In this document: positions 44,309 to 52,687 of the stretch, piece by piece | Layout of the letters: every line of letters starts with the position of its first letter | Position numbering within the stretch: position 1 is the stretch's first letter | Source: JABMQB01 sp964575025 | GTDB taxonomy: Bacteria; Bacteroidota; Bacteroidia; Bacteroidales; Prolixibacteraceae | NCBI GenBank assembly: GCA_964575025.1 | Contig: CAZNPV010000028.1 | Coordinates: forward strand, 1-52,687 | Length of the DNA: 52,687 bases | Direction of reading: 5' to 3' | The notes under the pieces: model-generated | Told to the model about the DNA's origin: nothing | Database searches by the model: none | Seen by the model: only the letters and a program-made list of their open reading frames with translations | Position numbers and translations under genes: made by a program

Positions 44309-47212
44309 TTACAGAAGGCCAAAATAAAAATAGAGGGTTCGTTTAACCGGATGATCCATTCTGTTCAGCTTTCCTTCGGGTCCCAGGTTCCATGTGTCGT
44401 TGCTGATTCCCATGGCCAGCTTTGTACCTATGGGGGGAATTCCATCGAGAAAGGAGATATCTCCGACAGGCAATTCCGGATAATTCCGGGGTCCGGATAA
44501 TCCATAGAAATCAAAGAGCCGCACAAAGAGATCTTCTTCCTGAGCCACAACGGTGAATTTTCCATCACCCGTATTGAATTCCATCCATGCCACATCGGCA
44601 AAATAGCCTTTAAACTGCGGATAATCCCACCTGTTGGTGCCTGGCAGCACATTGTTATACAGCCGATCAAAAACGTCCAGCCGGCCTCCTTTCATACGGT
44701 TTTTCCAAACATGCGACGGACCTTCTCCCAGCCATTTTGCACCGATCACATCTGATTCCGGGAAGTGGAAGCTAATGCCGGTGAACAGTTGTTCTCCTTC
44801 CACCTGGTATTCATAATCCAGCTGCAGCCAGCCACTTCTGTGCATTGTCCATTTAATAAATTTCAGATCCCCTTCAAATGAAAAATTCAGTTCATAACCG
44901 TCGTCTTTTTCACGCTTCGACAAATCAGTCATTTTGGTTTCCCCGCTTACCAGTACAGGCCCGTTGTTAAAGGGAACCGGTAACCCAAAATCGTTGAAAA
45001 TGTTTATGATGGTTCCGTTTTCCTTGTTAAAAACGACCGATATTCCGGATGCTTTCAGCGAAATACTATTTTCATCCTCCCTCATTTCAACTTTTGAGCG
45101 AATGTTTTCGTTGCCGGTTTGGGTATGGATCGGTAGAAGGTCGTTTTCTTCAGCCCCCAGGGCTTTTAATTTAGTAAGCTGTTCCTGCTCTTCCTTTGAA
45201 AGACTCTTTTCTATCAGACCAAGCACCTGGTTCCTGTTTCCATAGGTTTTCCAACTCCAGCAGAAAATTTCCCTGTTCTCCGGGTCGATAGCCCGAAGGT
45301 AAAGGGCATCGTAGTTTTTGTAATTTTCAGGAAGTTCCAGGGTTAATTCTCCTTTGTGTCCCGGGGCCACATCCGGGCTTTGGATCATTCCTTTTTCCCG
45401 TACCTTGTGTCCGGCGCCCTTTTGTTGGGGCCAGCGAAACGAAACCAATTCCCATTTAAACAGCATCTCCTTCAGATTGGTAAAATGATAACGGTTTTCA
45501 AGTTCGATGATCCCGTTGAAATCATCCGGGAGCTTTTCCATGAAGATTTTCACCGGGGAATAGATCTCGCGCATCGCATAAAAACTACCTTCTTTCTCCC
45601 GGTGGGGACCGAGAATTCCATCGGGTGCATTTACACGGTTGACATCAATCACACCGTCCCTATCTGTTCGTACGATTCCTTCATCGGAGAATACCCATGT
45701 AAAACCGCCTGCCGATCTTTCCGAATTCCGGAAAAGCTCGTGGAAATCACTCAGTCCAGCTGCTCCGCCCCCATCATCCTGGGCATGCAAAAACTCTGTA
45801 GGCATGTAAATCAATCCCGCTTCCAGTATTTTCTTCGCGCTGTAATAGTTCTCATAATGGTTGCAATCAATGCCGTTATAGTCGTTCCCCGGGCGGTGAT
45901 GGGCATGGATCACCGGGCGCTTTGAGGGATCGTAAAGGGCAAAATCGTCATCCAGGTTTTTGTTGGTTCCGCCTTCATTTCCGTTGCTCCAGAAGAGGAT
46001 AGACGGATGGTTCACATCGCGTACCACCATTTCCCTCACCAGCTTTTCCCCCGATTCGGTATCGTAGGCATTTTGCCAGCCAGCCAGTTCATCGAGCACA
46101 TACAGACCCAACGAATCACAGAAATCCAGGAAAGCCTGATCGGGCGGATAATGCGAACAACGAACCGCATTCATGTTCATCTCTTTCATCAGTTTTACAT
46201 CCAGAAGATCGATCGAAGGATTGATACACCTGCCTGTTTCGGGCCAGAATACATGCCGGTTGATGCCTTTCATTTTTATTTTTACGCCATTCAGGTAAAT
46301 GCCATCGCCCTCGCGGATTTCAATCGTCCGGAATCCAAATTTTTGGTTTAATTCATAACCCGGATCGCTGCCCTTTTTAAGCTGAACCTTTGCTGTGTAC
46401 AGATCAGGTGTTTCGGCTGTCCATTGTTTCGGATCATTCACCGTGCATGATAAGCGGATTATGGAATCGCCTTTGTTTACCATTGTTTCGCAGGTTTGAA
46501 CCACTTCCCCGGACGCATCCAGGATCTGAGCCGTTACCGTTTGTTTTTCGTTAATACCTGTGGGAAAAACATCCATTTCAAAGGTCCCGTCAGCCTGTGC
46601 ATGAATAGCGACACGGTCGATGCTTGTTTGCGGAACTGCTTCGAGATAAACAGGGCGATAGATCCCCCCAAAGATCCAGTAATCAGCATAGCGTTCTGCA
46701 CGGTTTACGGATTGATTGGATGAATGCTTGTGAACCGTTATTTCAAGGGAGTTTTCTGCATGGAAGGTAAGCTTGTCAGTAATGTCGTAGCGAAAACAGT
46801 AAAACGATCCCTGATGCACGGGTCCGGCCACTTGTCCGTTGATCTTTACCTCGGTATCGGTCATCGAACCTTCCAAAACGATCCATATTTTTTTATGTTG
46901 CCAGGTGGAAGGAAGAGCAAAACGGTACCGGTAAATTCCACTTTCGTCAGAGAACCGGAACTTCTTGCCGTAGGTGCGGTAATCGCGGCCATAATCGTAT
47001 GCACCGAAACCCTGTTGTTCCCAGTGCGACGGAACTTCAATGGTTGTCCAATATCCACTCTTCCGGCCCGATGTACAGAAAAAATCCCAGGTAACCGTAT
47101 GTTCATTGTCGGTTCCCGATAAATATTTTACCTGTTTCGTTTCCTGGGCCTGGCTGTTAAAGGCCAGAAAAAGAGAGAGCATGATCACAAAAACGGGCTG
47201 AATTCTATTCAT
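44309..47212 (-). CDS. GH2 beta-galactosidase-like enzyme
   Basis: 967 aa, signal peptide (AFNSQAQ). It has the jelly-roll sugar-binding domain (about 40-195), Ig-like domain (about 200-300), and TIM barrel (about 300-590) with acid/base Glu413 in SNGNEGG and nucleophile Glu473 in MPTEFLHA. The last 370 residues include further beta-sandwich domains, as in long LacZ-like proteins. Members hydrolyse beta-galactosides or other beta-glycosides; the variant motif around the nucleophile (PTEFLH) and GGFTWVFSDEG argues against plain LacZ lactose specificity. Probably periplasmic. Divergent from the orphan susD-like gene, with 250 bp between. Confidence 0.9.
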   Translation of the reverse strand: MNRIQPVFVIMLSLFLAFNSQAQETKQVKYLSGTDNEHTVTWDFFCTSGRKSGYWTTIEVPSHWEQQGFGAYDYGRDYRTYGKKFRFSDESGIYRYRFALPSTWQHKKIWIVLEGSMTDTEVKINGQVAGPVHQGSFYCFRYDITDKLTFHAENSLEITVHKHSSNQSVNRAERYADYWIFGGIYRPVYLEAVPQTSIDRVAIHAQADGTFEMDVFPTGINEKQTVTAQILDASGEVVQTCETMVNKGDSIIRLSCTVNDPKQWTAETPDLYTAKVQLKKGSDPGYELNQKFGFRTIEIREGDGIYLNGVKIKMKGINRHVFWPETGRCINPSIDLLDVKLMKEMNMNAVRCSHYPPDQAFLDFCDSLGLYVLDELAGWQNAYDTESGEKLVREMVVRDVNHPSILFWSNGNEGGTNKNLDDDFALYDPSKRPVIHAHHRPGNDYNGIDCNHYENYYSAKKILEAGLIYMPTEFLHAQDDGGGAAGLSDFHELFRNSERSAGGFTWVFSDEGIVRTDRDGVIDVNRVNAPDGILGPHREKEGSFYAMREIYSPVKIFMEKLPDDFNGIIELENRYHFTNLKEMLFKWELVSFRWPQQKGAGHKVREKGMIQSPDVAPGHKGELTLELPENYKNYDALYLRAIDPENREIFCWSWKTYGNRNQVLGLIEKSLSKEEQEQLTKLKALGAEENDLLPIHTQTGNENIRSKVEMREDENSISLKASGISVVFNKENGTIINIFNDFGLPVPFNNGPVLVSGETKMTDLSKREKDDGYELNFSFEGDLKFIKWTMHRSGWLQLDYEYQVEGEQLFTGISFHFPESDVIGAKWLGEGPSHVWKNRMKGGRLDVFDRLYNNVLPGTNRWDYPQFKGYFADVAWMEFNTGDGKFTVVAQEEDLFVRLFDFYGLSGPRNYPELPVGDISFLDGIPPIGTKLAMGISNDTWNLGPEGKLNRMDHPVKRTLYFYFGLL

Positions 47213-47462
47213 GGTTTACGTTGGATCTGTTTTATTTCTTATTTCACAATAAATACGATCTGCGGTGTAAAAGGCAGAAAGTTAGGAATTATTCCTGAAA
47301 ACAGAAGCGCCCGGTAAGGTGTCAAAACCAATTATTGATTTCATACTAAATAGTCCACATCGAATGGATTAAAAATAAAAAAGTTAAAATCCTTGAATCC
47401 ATACTGTTGATTTAAATAGATTTCGTAGATTTAATAATTGAATAATTGCTGATTGTTTGTTT

Positions 47463-48995
47463 ATGAAAGTCTATTTAGTTAAAATCACTTTTATTTTATT
47501 GGTGACAGGTATTGTTCATGTAAGCTGTAATAATCTTGAAGTTGAGAATCTGAATAAACCAGACCTGTTAAAAGCTTTATCCAACTCTGAGGATGTCTAC
47601 AACTATGCAGGAAGTTTATTCAAGAATCTGCATAATGCCTTGCATGAATATGAAAGCCCCATGTTGGCCATGGGAGGGATGGCTGACCAAACAACATGTT
47701 CATGGGGAACAGCCTCTCTGTATGACCTTTCAAAAGAACCCAGGCGGGGGTTCAATAATAGTGTAAACTACCCTTACAGATATTTTATCGAGGGATTATG
47801 GGAAAACTGTTATGAAATTATTACCGATGCTAACATCATTTTAGAACTTTTGAATAATAGTGAAGTTCAGGAAAATAAAGGAATGAAACCGGTGGATTTA
47901 AAAGCCTGGTGTTATTTTATTACCGGAATTGCATACGGTTATTTGGGATTGGTTTTTGATCAGGCTCACATTGTACATTGGGATTCGGAAATAGATGAAC
48001 TCGAATTAAGTCCCTGGCAGGATGTGGTAGATACAGGATTAGTTTATCTCGATGAATCGATCTTACTTTTACAAAATCAGTCATTTAATATCCCTCCTGA
48101 ATGGATGGGAGGTGTACCTTTTACAAATGAGGAACTTTCTGAACTGGCTAACTCTTACGCAGCACGGATTCTGGTAAGCAGTTCCAGAAACAAAAAACAT
48201 AACGAAGCAACAAACTGGAACCAGGTATTAAAATATGCTCGGAATGGAATACAAACAGATTTCTCACCCGTGATCGGAGATGCATTTGATTTTTATGTAT
48301 ATTCAACAATATATCAGATTTACCCTGGCTGGGGCAGGATCGACCATCGGATCATAAACCTGATGGACCCGGATTATCCGAGCCGTTGGCCCGATGATGG
48401 CCTTTCATGGAATACCCCGGATGGATCAGATCCGGGGCCTGCAAAGTCAAAGGATGCCAGGCTTGAAACAGATTTTGAATTCCTCACGGATAATAATTAT
48501 CGTCCTGAAAGAGGTTATTATTTTTTCAGCCATTACCGGTATAAAAGATACGATGATTTAATAGGCAATGTTTGGTATGGTGATAAACCCCAGCCTGATT
48601 TTCTTGTATGGGAAAATGAAATACTCAAAGCTGAAGCTCTGCTTCGAACCGGGATTTTAAATGGTGCATTGGATATTATAAATAACCCTGAAGGAGCCAG
48701 GAAAATCAGGGGGCACTTGCCCGACCTGATAACATCAAATTATGATGAAGTATTATGGGCCATTTTTTATGAGAGAGACATTGAACTGATAAATACGGGA
48801 CTGGGAATCGGTTATTTCGACATGCGCCGCAGAGACCAGTTGCAAAGAGGTACCATTCTGCATTTTCCTGTACCAGCAGCAGAACTGGCAAAAATGAACA
48901 TAGAAAATTATACCATTGAAGGCAGTCCCGATGGTGAGAATATATCAAAAGGAAGCTGGACAGGTCTGGATGGCCTTACTTCGCCCCTATGGTGA
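47463..48995 (+). CDS. Orphan SusD/RagB-family lipoprotein
   Basis: About 510 aa from the ATG at 47463 (TTG at 47457 is an alternative). Signal with lipobox VHVSC, Cys22. The SusD-type helices are visible (WCYFITGIAYGYLG, SYAARILVSSSRN, ENEILKAEALLRTG) and the typical C-terminal region LGIGYFDMRRRDQLQRG. No susC lies next to it on either side: the divergent neighbour is a GH2 gene and the following gene is a GH5-like enzyme. A CTTG-N21-TAGATTTC pair (47392-47424) may be its promoter. Codon use is more AT-rich than in the main PUL. Glycan binding is the family role; the transporter partner is missing or elsewhere. Confidence 0.85.
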   Translation: MKVYLVKITFILLVTGIVHVSCNNLEVENLNKPDLLKALSNSEDVYNYAGSLFKNLHNALHEYESPMLAMGGMADQTTCSWGTASLYDLSKEPRRGFNNSVNYPYRYFIEGLWENCYEIITDANIILELLNNSEVQENKGMKPVDLKAWCYFITGIAYGYLGLVFDQAHIVHWDSEIDELELSPWQDVVDTGLVYLDESILLLQNQSFNIPPEWMGGVPFTNEELSELANSYAARILVSSSRNKKHNEATNWNQVLKYARNGIQTDFSPVIGDAFDFYVYSTIYQIYPGWGRIDHRIINLMDPDYPSRWPDDGLSWNTPDGSDPGPAKSKDARLETDFEFLTDNNYRPERGYYFFSHYRYKRYDDLIGNVWYGDKPQPDFLVWENEILKAEALLRTGILNGALDIINNPEGARKIRGHLPDLITSNYDEVLWAIFYERDIELINTGLGIGYFDMRRRDQLQRGTILHFPVPAAELAKMNIENYTIEGSPDGENISKGSWTGLDGLTSPLW

Positions 48996-49235
48996 AAATA
49001 ATCAGATAAGCCGCTTTGGATCGTTTTTCTTATTGAATTAAAAGTAATCAAAATCCAAATAACACAGTAAAAAACAGCAACTATTCAGGTCTTTATTGAG
49101 AATAAGCTTAAAAAAAATAGAATCAAAATATTCATATCTCGTCAGAATACAACCATCAAAGTTGATTTGAAACGAGCATGTATAATACTCACGCCCAAGA
49201 GAATGATTAAAATAAATGCGAGTTATCCCGATCCC

Positions 49236-49291
49236 GATATTTATCGGGACGGGAATATCTTATAAATTTAACACTTTAATCATATGAAATA
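49236..49291 (+). repeat. 56-bp inverted repeat, left copy
   Basis: Matches the reverse complement of 52581-52636 with one mismatch (T at 49258). It includes the palindrome tcccgatatttatcggga, the text up to and including an ATGAAATA start, and then stops matching; here the codons read ATG AAA TAA. So it is the leader and first codons of a beta-propeller-type gene without the gene. The rest of the 48996-49337 gap holds nothing recognisable. Confidence 0.85.
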
Positions 49292-49337
49292 ATTTATGGC
49301 ACGGATCCAATTCTAAAACTTACTAAACGAAATACCA

Positions 49338-50579
49338 ATGAAAAATTTGATTTTTTGCTATTTACTGCTCTGTTTTGCTATCATGCCGGGATGTACCAAA
49401 ACCAATAATAAAACCGACAAGTTTGATTTTACGGGGGCAAGAGATGCCTCGTTGATCCGGGGGTTCAATTACACCCCGGCCAATGTCAAAGCCCCTCGTC
49501 ATCATTTGGATAGTTGGATCCACTATGATTCCACAACCACTGAATTTGACATGGACCTGGCCAAAAGCCTGAACCTGAACCAAACCAGGGTATTCATCAT
49601 GTACAATGTTTTTACGGAAGATGAAGAGGCTTTTCCCGGGAAATTAAGGCATTTTGTTCGTGAATGCCACGAGAGAGGTATTGGCGTGATGCCTGTGGTG
49701 GGATATGGACCCTGGATGCAGGATACAACACAATATCCGTTGGCCAGAGAATGGGCACAGTACCTGATCGATGCCATAGGAGACGAACCGGGGCTTGCTA
49801 TGTGGGATGTGATGAATGAACCCGACTGGCCACCCAAGCCTAATCCCATGTATAACAGAAAATTCGAAGCGGCTAAACAACTTTCAGAAATTTTCCGTGA
49901 GCTCGACCCCAACACACCGGTTACCATTGGGGCCGCATTTGTCGATGGGATGATCGAACTGGCAGATTATGTGGATGTGCTTCAGTTCCATGATTATATG
50001 CAAACCCGGGAACAGATAAGGAAGAATATAGAGAGGGCGAAAGAATTTGCTGCGCAGGCCGGAAAACCTCTGATCAATGGGGAAATGGGCTGTATTGCAC
50101 GCGCCAACCCGTATGATATTACCCTGGAAGAGCATATGAAGGCAAATGTGGGTTGGTATATCTGGGAATTGATGATTGTTAACGAAGGCTGGGGTAAGGT
50201 ACACGGTGTATTTTATGAAGATGGCTCGGTACGTGATCCTTCCATTGTCGCTGCTCTGATGGGGTATTTCAGAAAAAGGACAGGGAATATCTTACCAGCA
50301 GAAGCAGACCTCGAAGGAAGAATAACCCGGGTGGTGGATGAAGGAACAACCTGGTTAAACCAGCCCGATGGGAACTGGGATGAGGGGTTAGACCTGGCAG
50401 AAACCGCCGCTCACCTTATGGAAGCAGGCGAATTGGTGGCCATGAGAATACCCCCTACATGGGAAGTGAACCAATTGCGGGAAGGTGAAGAAGACAGGTC
50501 TGCATTAAAAGAATTACTAATTAAATTTATTGAAACACTTCGCCCCTATAGGAAGAAAGAAGACCAGGAAAAAAAATAA
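49338..50579 (+). CDS. Clan GH-A glycosidase, GH5-like lipoprotein
   Basis: 413 aa. Lipobox IMPGC gives Cys19. The (beta/alpha)8 barrel carries acid/base Glu161 in MWDVMNEPDW and nucleophile Glu249 in LINGEMGC, the two conserved glutamates of clan GH-A (GH5 and relatives). FHDYMQTREQ lies in the active-site region. The exact family is not certain (GH5, or an unclassified cellulase-like group). It probably hydrolyses a beta-linked glycan at the surface or periplasm; whether it serves the orphan SusD upstream (342 bp) is inference. The C-terminal 100 residues are a helical extension without known motif. Confidence 0.82.
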   Translation: MKNLIFCYLLLCFAIMPGCTKTNNKTDKFDFTGARDASLIRGFNYTPANVKAPRHHLDSWIHYDSTTTEFDMDLAKSLNLNQTRVFIMYNVFTEDEEAFPGKLRHFVRECHERGIGVMPVVGYGPWMQDTTQYPLAREWAQYLIDAIGDEPGLAMWDVMNEPDWPPKPNPMYNRKFEAAKQLSEIFRELDPNTPVTIGAAFVDGMIELADYVDVLQFHDYMQTREQIRKNIERAKEFAAQAGKPLINGEMGCIARANPYDITLEEHMKANVGWYIWELMIVNEGWGKVHGVFYEDGSVRDPSIVAALMGYFRKRTGNILPAEADLEGRITRVVDEGTTWLNQPDGNWDEGLDLAETAAHLMEAGELVAMRIPPTWEVNQLREGEEDRSALKELLIKFIETLRPYRKKEDQEKK

Positions 50580-50682
50580 AATTGTTTTGTCCTTTTTTCT
50601 TACTGTGACCAGGCGAGGAATTTCAGGGCCGGAAGTATTTAGCCGGAAGATTTATGAGCATCCGGAACAAAAGATTGAACAA

Positions 50683-51153
50683 ATGAAACATACAGACTAC
50701 TTAAAAAAAGCAATTGAAATAGCAGAAAATTTTTCAAAAAAAGGCAACAATGGTCCATTTGGGGCGATCGTTGTTTTAAAGAATAAAATTATTGGAGAAG
50801 GATGGAATCAGGTTGTTGAATTGAATGATCCTACAGCACATGCTGAGATTATGGCAATTCGTAAAGCATGTAAAACGCTGGGGACATATAATTTAAAGAA
50901 TGCCATTCTATACACAAGTTGCGAACCTTGTCCGATGTGCTTATCCTCCATCTACTGGGCTCATATAGAAAAAGTGTATTATGCCGCTTCAGGATCCGAT
51001 GCTTCAAAAATGGGTTTTGATGATGCCTTTATTTATAAGGAGGTGTGCAAATCAATGCACAGGAGAAAAATACCCTTCATACAAGAACTTCAGGATGAAG
51101 CGATCAAAGTTTTTGAGGAATGGAAAAATAATCCCCATAAAATAATGTATTGA
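50683..51153 (+). CDS. guaD: Guanine deaminase, cytidine-deaminase fold
   Basis: 156 aa from the ATG at 50683; upstream in-frame codons from 50530 are not needed, since the start MKHTDYLKKAIEIAEN matches the Bacillus GuaD N-terminus in my memory. Zinc ligands are His53 and catalytic Glu55 in TAHAEIMAIR, plus Cys80 and Cys83 in SCEPCPMC. GFDDAFIYKEV near the end is characteristic of GuaD and not of cytidine or tRNA adenosine deaminases. It deaminates guanine to xanthine in purine salvage in the cytoplasm. It is AT-rich, with no neighbouring purine gene; it may be an accessory insertion. Confidence 0.9.
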   Translation: MKHTDYLKKAIEIAENFSKKGNNGPFGAIVVLKNKIIGEGWNQVVELNDPTAHAEIMAIRKACKTLGTYNLKNAILYTSCEPCPMCLSSIYWAHIEKVYYAASGSDASKMGFDDAFIYKEVCKSMHRRKIPFIQELQDEAIKVFEEWKNNPHKIMY

Positions 51154-51301
51154 AGCATAATGAATCCTACAAGAGCTTCTTAACCCCTACGGGCATAAAA
51201 ATGGGGAGCGAAACGACTTAGTTATTTGGTTCTTATGCAATAGGTAAACCAACAGATGATAGTTATATTGTCATAGCACTCATTTGTTAATATTCTTATT
51301 T

Positions 51302-51341
51302 TCAGCCTTTAAGGCTGAGGCACGGATTGCAAATCCGCGCC
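51302..51341. repeat. Double-palindrome intergenic element (REP-like)
   Basis: tcagcctttaaggctga (51302-51318) is a perfect 8-bp dyad around one base. ggcacggatt/aatccgcgcc (51319-51341) is a 10-bp stem with one mismatch and a 3-nt loop. Two adjoining hairpins of this kind are typical of REP sequences, which in Bacteroidota I associate with RAYT transposases. None is present in the window. Confidence 0.6.
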
Positions 51342-51436
51342 AGCACAGGGGGATCTGCAAAAAGCATGACAAGGCTAATATTTATACCGCCTGGAGCACC
51401 CGTTGTAATCAGATATCCCAGTTCCATGCAACCAGG

Positions 51437-52588
51437 TTACTTCCATGTTCCGGTAATTAAGATGGGATTATCATTTTCAGAAATTTCACTATTGAGCTGC
51501 ATAAGCCTTTCTTTTTTACGACCATTGACATCCTCTCTTTTTAACGCTTCGTTTATATTTTTTTTAAAATCCATCGCCTGGTATTTGATAAGAATCTGGT
51601 TCATTTTAGGGAAAGAAATATTTGAAACTTTTAATTCCATATCCATTATTTCAAGTGAAAATTGATCAATTTTGCTTGGTTTCATTGTCTTAAAGTCAAT
51701 CCATATATATTCTGCTCCGGTCATCCGTATACTTGAGGAATTTGGAGTAATTTTGGATTCAAATACACCTTTAACAATTAATAATAGGTTCTTGTCTGAG
51801 TACAAGTAAGATGCAAAAGAACCGGTTGTTACGTTCCCATTCTTATGAGGTTTTTCAACTAACAAATAGTATACAGGAAGCATTTCTGTACCATCGATTC
51901 TGAATACTGTATCAGATTCAGAGGGTTGGAACATAATCGAATTGTCGAAGGTCTTTTTAAAAATTGCAGATCTTCCGGCCCAGGCCCCTGGGTGAGGTAC
52001 ATTCTCTTTAGTAATTCCACCCTTAATCTGTCCGGTAATTGTTTGATTAAAGAATAGGTATCCGTATTCTGAAAACAAGCTGGGTAATATTGAGAGTACG
52101 GTATCATTTATTAGTACCATTCGGCTTAATAATCCATGATCCTCAAAGGGGATATTTTCTTCTAATCGCTGATTGTTAAGATTAAAATTGAAGATATAAT
52201 TTTTCCGTATATCGTGATATAAGAAGAAGTTTTCGTTTTCATCAACTGCCCATGCATCAATCTGTGTATACTCTCCAGGCCCCTTACCTCTCTTAGCTAT
52301 AGCACGAGAAAACTCTCCATTAGAGTTAAACAACAACACTCTGTCTCTTTCTATTGAAATAATGTACTTCTCCCCAACATGACCTGAAAAGGAACTGATT
52401 AGAGAGCTCTCATTTGTTTCCAATCTTGTTACCTTTAGTTCAGAGATATATTCATTGAGATGGAGTTGTAGTAGGTCATTAGGTCTACTTGTCATATCTA
52501 CAGATATTATCTGAGTATCTTCGACCTGATTCTTACAACCTTCTAGAGCTAGGAAAAATATCAGAATAGGAATCAAGGTATATTTCAT
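51437..52588 (-). CDS. 6-bladed beta-propeller lipoprotein
   Basis: 383 aa. Lipobox LEGC, Cys18. The body consists of propeller repeats (LLFNSNGEFSRAIAKRGKGPGEY; then NFFLYHD, FFNQTITG, ...) of the 6-bladed beta-propeller lipoproteins common in Bacteroides-type genomes (Pfam PF17170). Their role is unknown, though many are present in several copies per genome. GKGPGEY is the family hallmark. The start is inside a 56-bp repeat that also carries its promoter (52609-52639). AT-rich. The gene is full length; no enzyme motif is visible. Confidence 0.82.
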   Translation of the reverse strand: MKYTLIPILIFFLALEGCKNQVEDTQIISVDMTSRPNDLLQLHLNEYISELKVTRLETNESSLISSFSGHVGEKYIISIERDRVLLFNSNGEFSRAIAKRGKGPGEYTQIDAWAVDENENFFLYHDIRKNYIFNFNLNNQRLEENIPFEDHGLLSRMVLINDTVLSILPSLFSEYGYLFFNQTITGQIKGGITKENVPHPGAWAGRSAIFKKTFDNSIMFQPSESDTVFRIDGTEMLPVYYLLVEKPHKNGNVTTGSFASYLYSDKNLLLIVKGVFESKITPNSSSIRMTGAEYIWIDFKTMKPSKIDQFSLEIMDMELKVSNISFPKMNQILIKYQAMDFKKNINEALKREDVNGRKKERLMQLNSEISENDNPILITGTWK

Positions 52589-52636
52589 ATGATTAAAGTG
52601 TTAAATTTATAAGGTATTCCCGTCCCGATAAATATC
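52581..52636 (-). repeat. 56-bp inverted repeat, right copy
   Basis: Mirror image of 49236-49291 with one mismatch. This copy is joined to a complete gene (beta-propeller) and includes its start codon. The two copies bound a 3.3-kb segment with the GH5-like, guanine deaminase and propeller genes. Confidence 0.85.
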
Positions 52637-52639
52637 AAA
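52609..52639 (-). promoter_or_regulatory. Promoter of the propeller gene
   Basis: On the minus strand TTTG (52639-52636), 19-bp spacer, TACCTTAT (52616-52609). The spacer holds the palindromic sequence atttatcgggacgggaa, a possible operator. The left repeat copy lacks the TTTG box (CCCG there instead). Confidence 0.4.
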
Positions 52640-52687
52640 GATTTTTTTCAATTTAAATATATTACATTATTTGCTTAGAAAGCCCTG

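Noticed and set aside
50530..50682. N-terminal extension of guanine deaminase
   Set aside because: It overlaps the previous gene and lies before the family N-terminus.
51319..51341. tRNA-Cys anticodon arm lookalike (GCA in the loop)
   Set aside because: No acceptor, D or T arms around it; it is just a hairpin.
49236..52636. Insertion sequence with terminal inverted repeats
   Set aside because: No transposase between the repeats, and the repeat is a gene leader with start codon.

Overview
The window comes from a member of the Bacteroidota, most likely a marine or sediment Bacteroidales/Marinilabiliales-type bacterium. The evidence is SusC/SusD pairs, many SPII lipoproteins, a type IX secretion (T9SS) C-terminal domain, TAnnTTTG-type promoter boxes, no clear Shine-Dalgarno sequences, and a dense set of carbohydrate-active enzymes. 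The species cannot be read from the sequence.

Left edge (1-2400): a tyrosine recombinase gene lies beside a tandem array of 123-bp units next to tRNA-Leu(GAG). Every unit carries the last 17 nt of that tRNA, so the array looks like a row of attachment-site copies. It is interrupted by a 100-N assembly gap. A small lipoprotein gene follows.

Main locus (2645-33523): a large polysaccharide utilization locus. It starts with two tandem CE1-type esterases (with the wreck of another esterase between them) and two Tat-exported type-B carboxylesterases. A divergent membrane regulator (sensor propellers, Y_Y_Y, LuxR-type HTH) faces SusC, SusD and a double-LamG surface lipoprotein, which end in a terminator. 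Next is a tight operon of two GH144-type endo-beta-1,2-glucanases, a GH43-like enzyme, a GH3 beta-glucosidase and a sulfatase. A NUDIX-type sugar regulator then stands divergent from a second GH3, a third carboxylesterase and a truncated GH3 remnant. The two GH144 proteins keep the acidic residues I recall as important in the family, so the predicted substrate is a beta-1,2-glucan. The esterases and sulfatase suggest a decorated form. The outline would be: surface capture and cutting, SusCD import, periplasmic de-esterification and desulfation, then GH3 cleavage to glucose.

Middle (33505-44256): a TPR protein, a zinc sugar-alcohol-type dehydrogenase, a tricorn-like protease, a metallo-beta-lactamase-fold hydrolase, an AT-rich HEPN/MNT toxin-antitoxin pair flanked by ~75-bp direct repeats, and an ECF sigma factor with a four-helix membrane protein.

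Right part (44309-52687): a GH2 beta-galactosidase-like enzyme, an orphan SusD without SusC, a clan GH-A (GH5-like) lipoprotein, a guanine deaminase and a 6-bladed beta-propeller lipoprotein. A 56-bp inverted repeat that includes the propeller gene's promoter and start codon flanks the last three genes.
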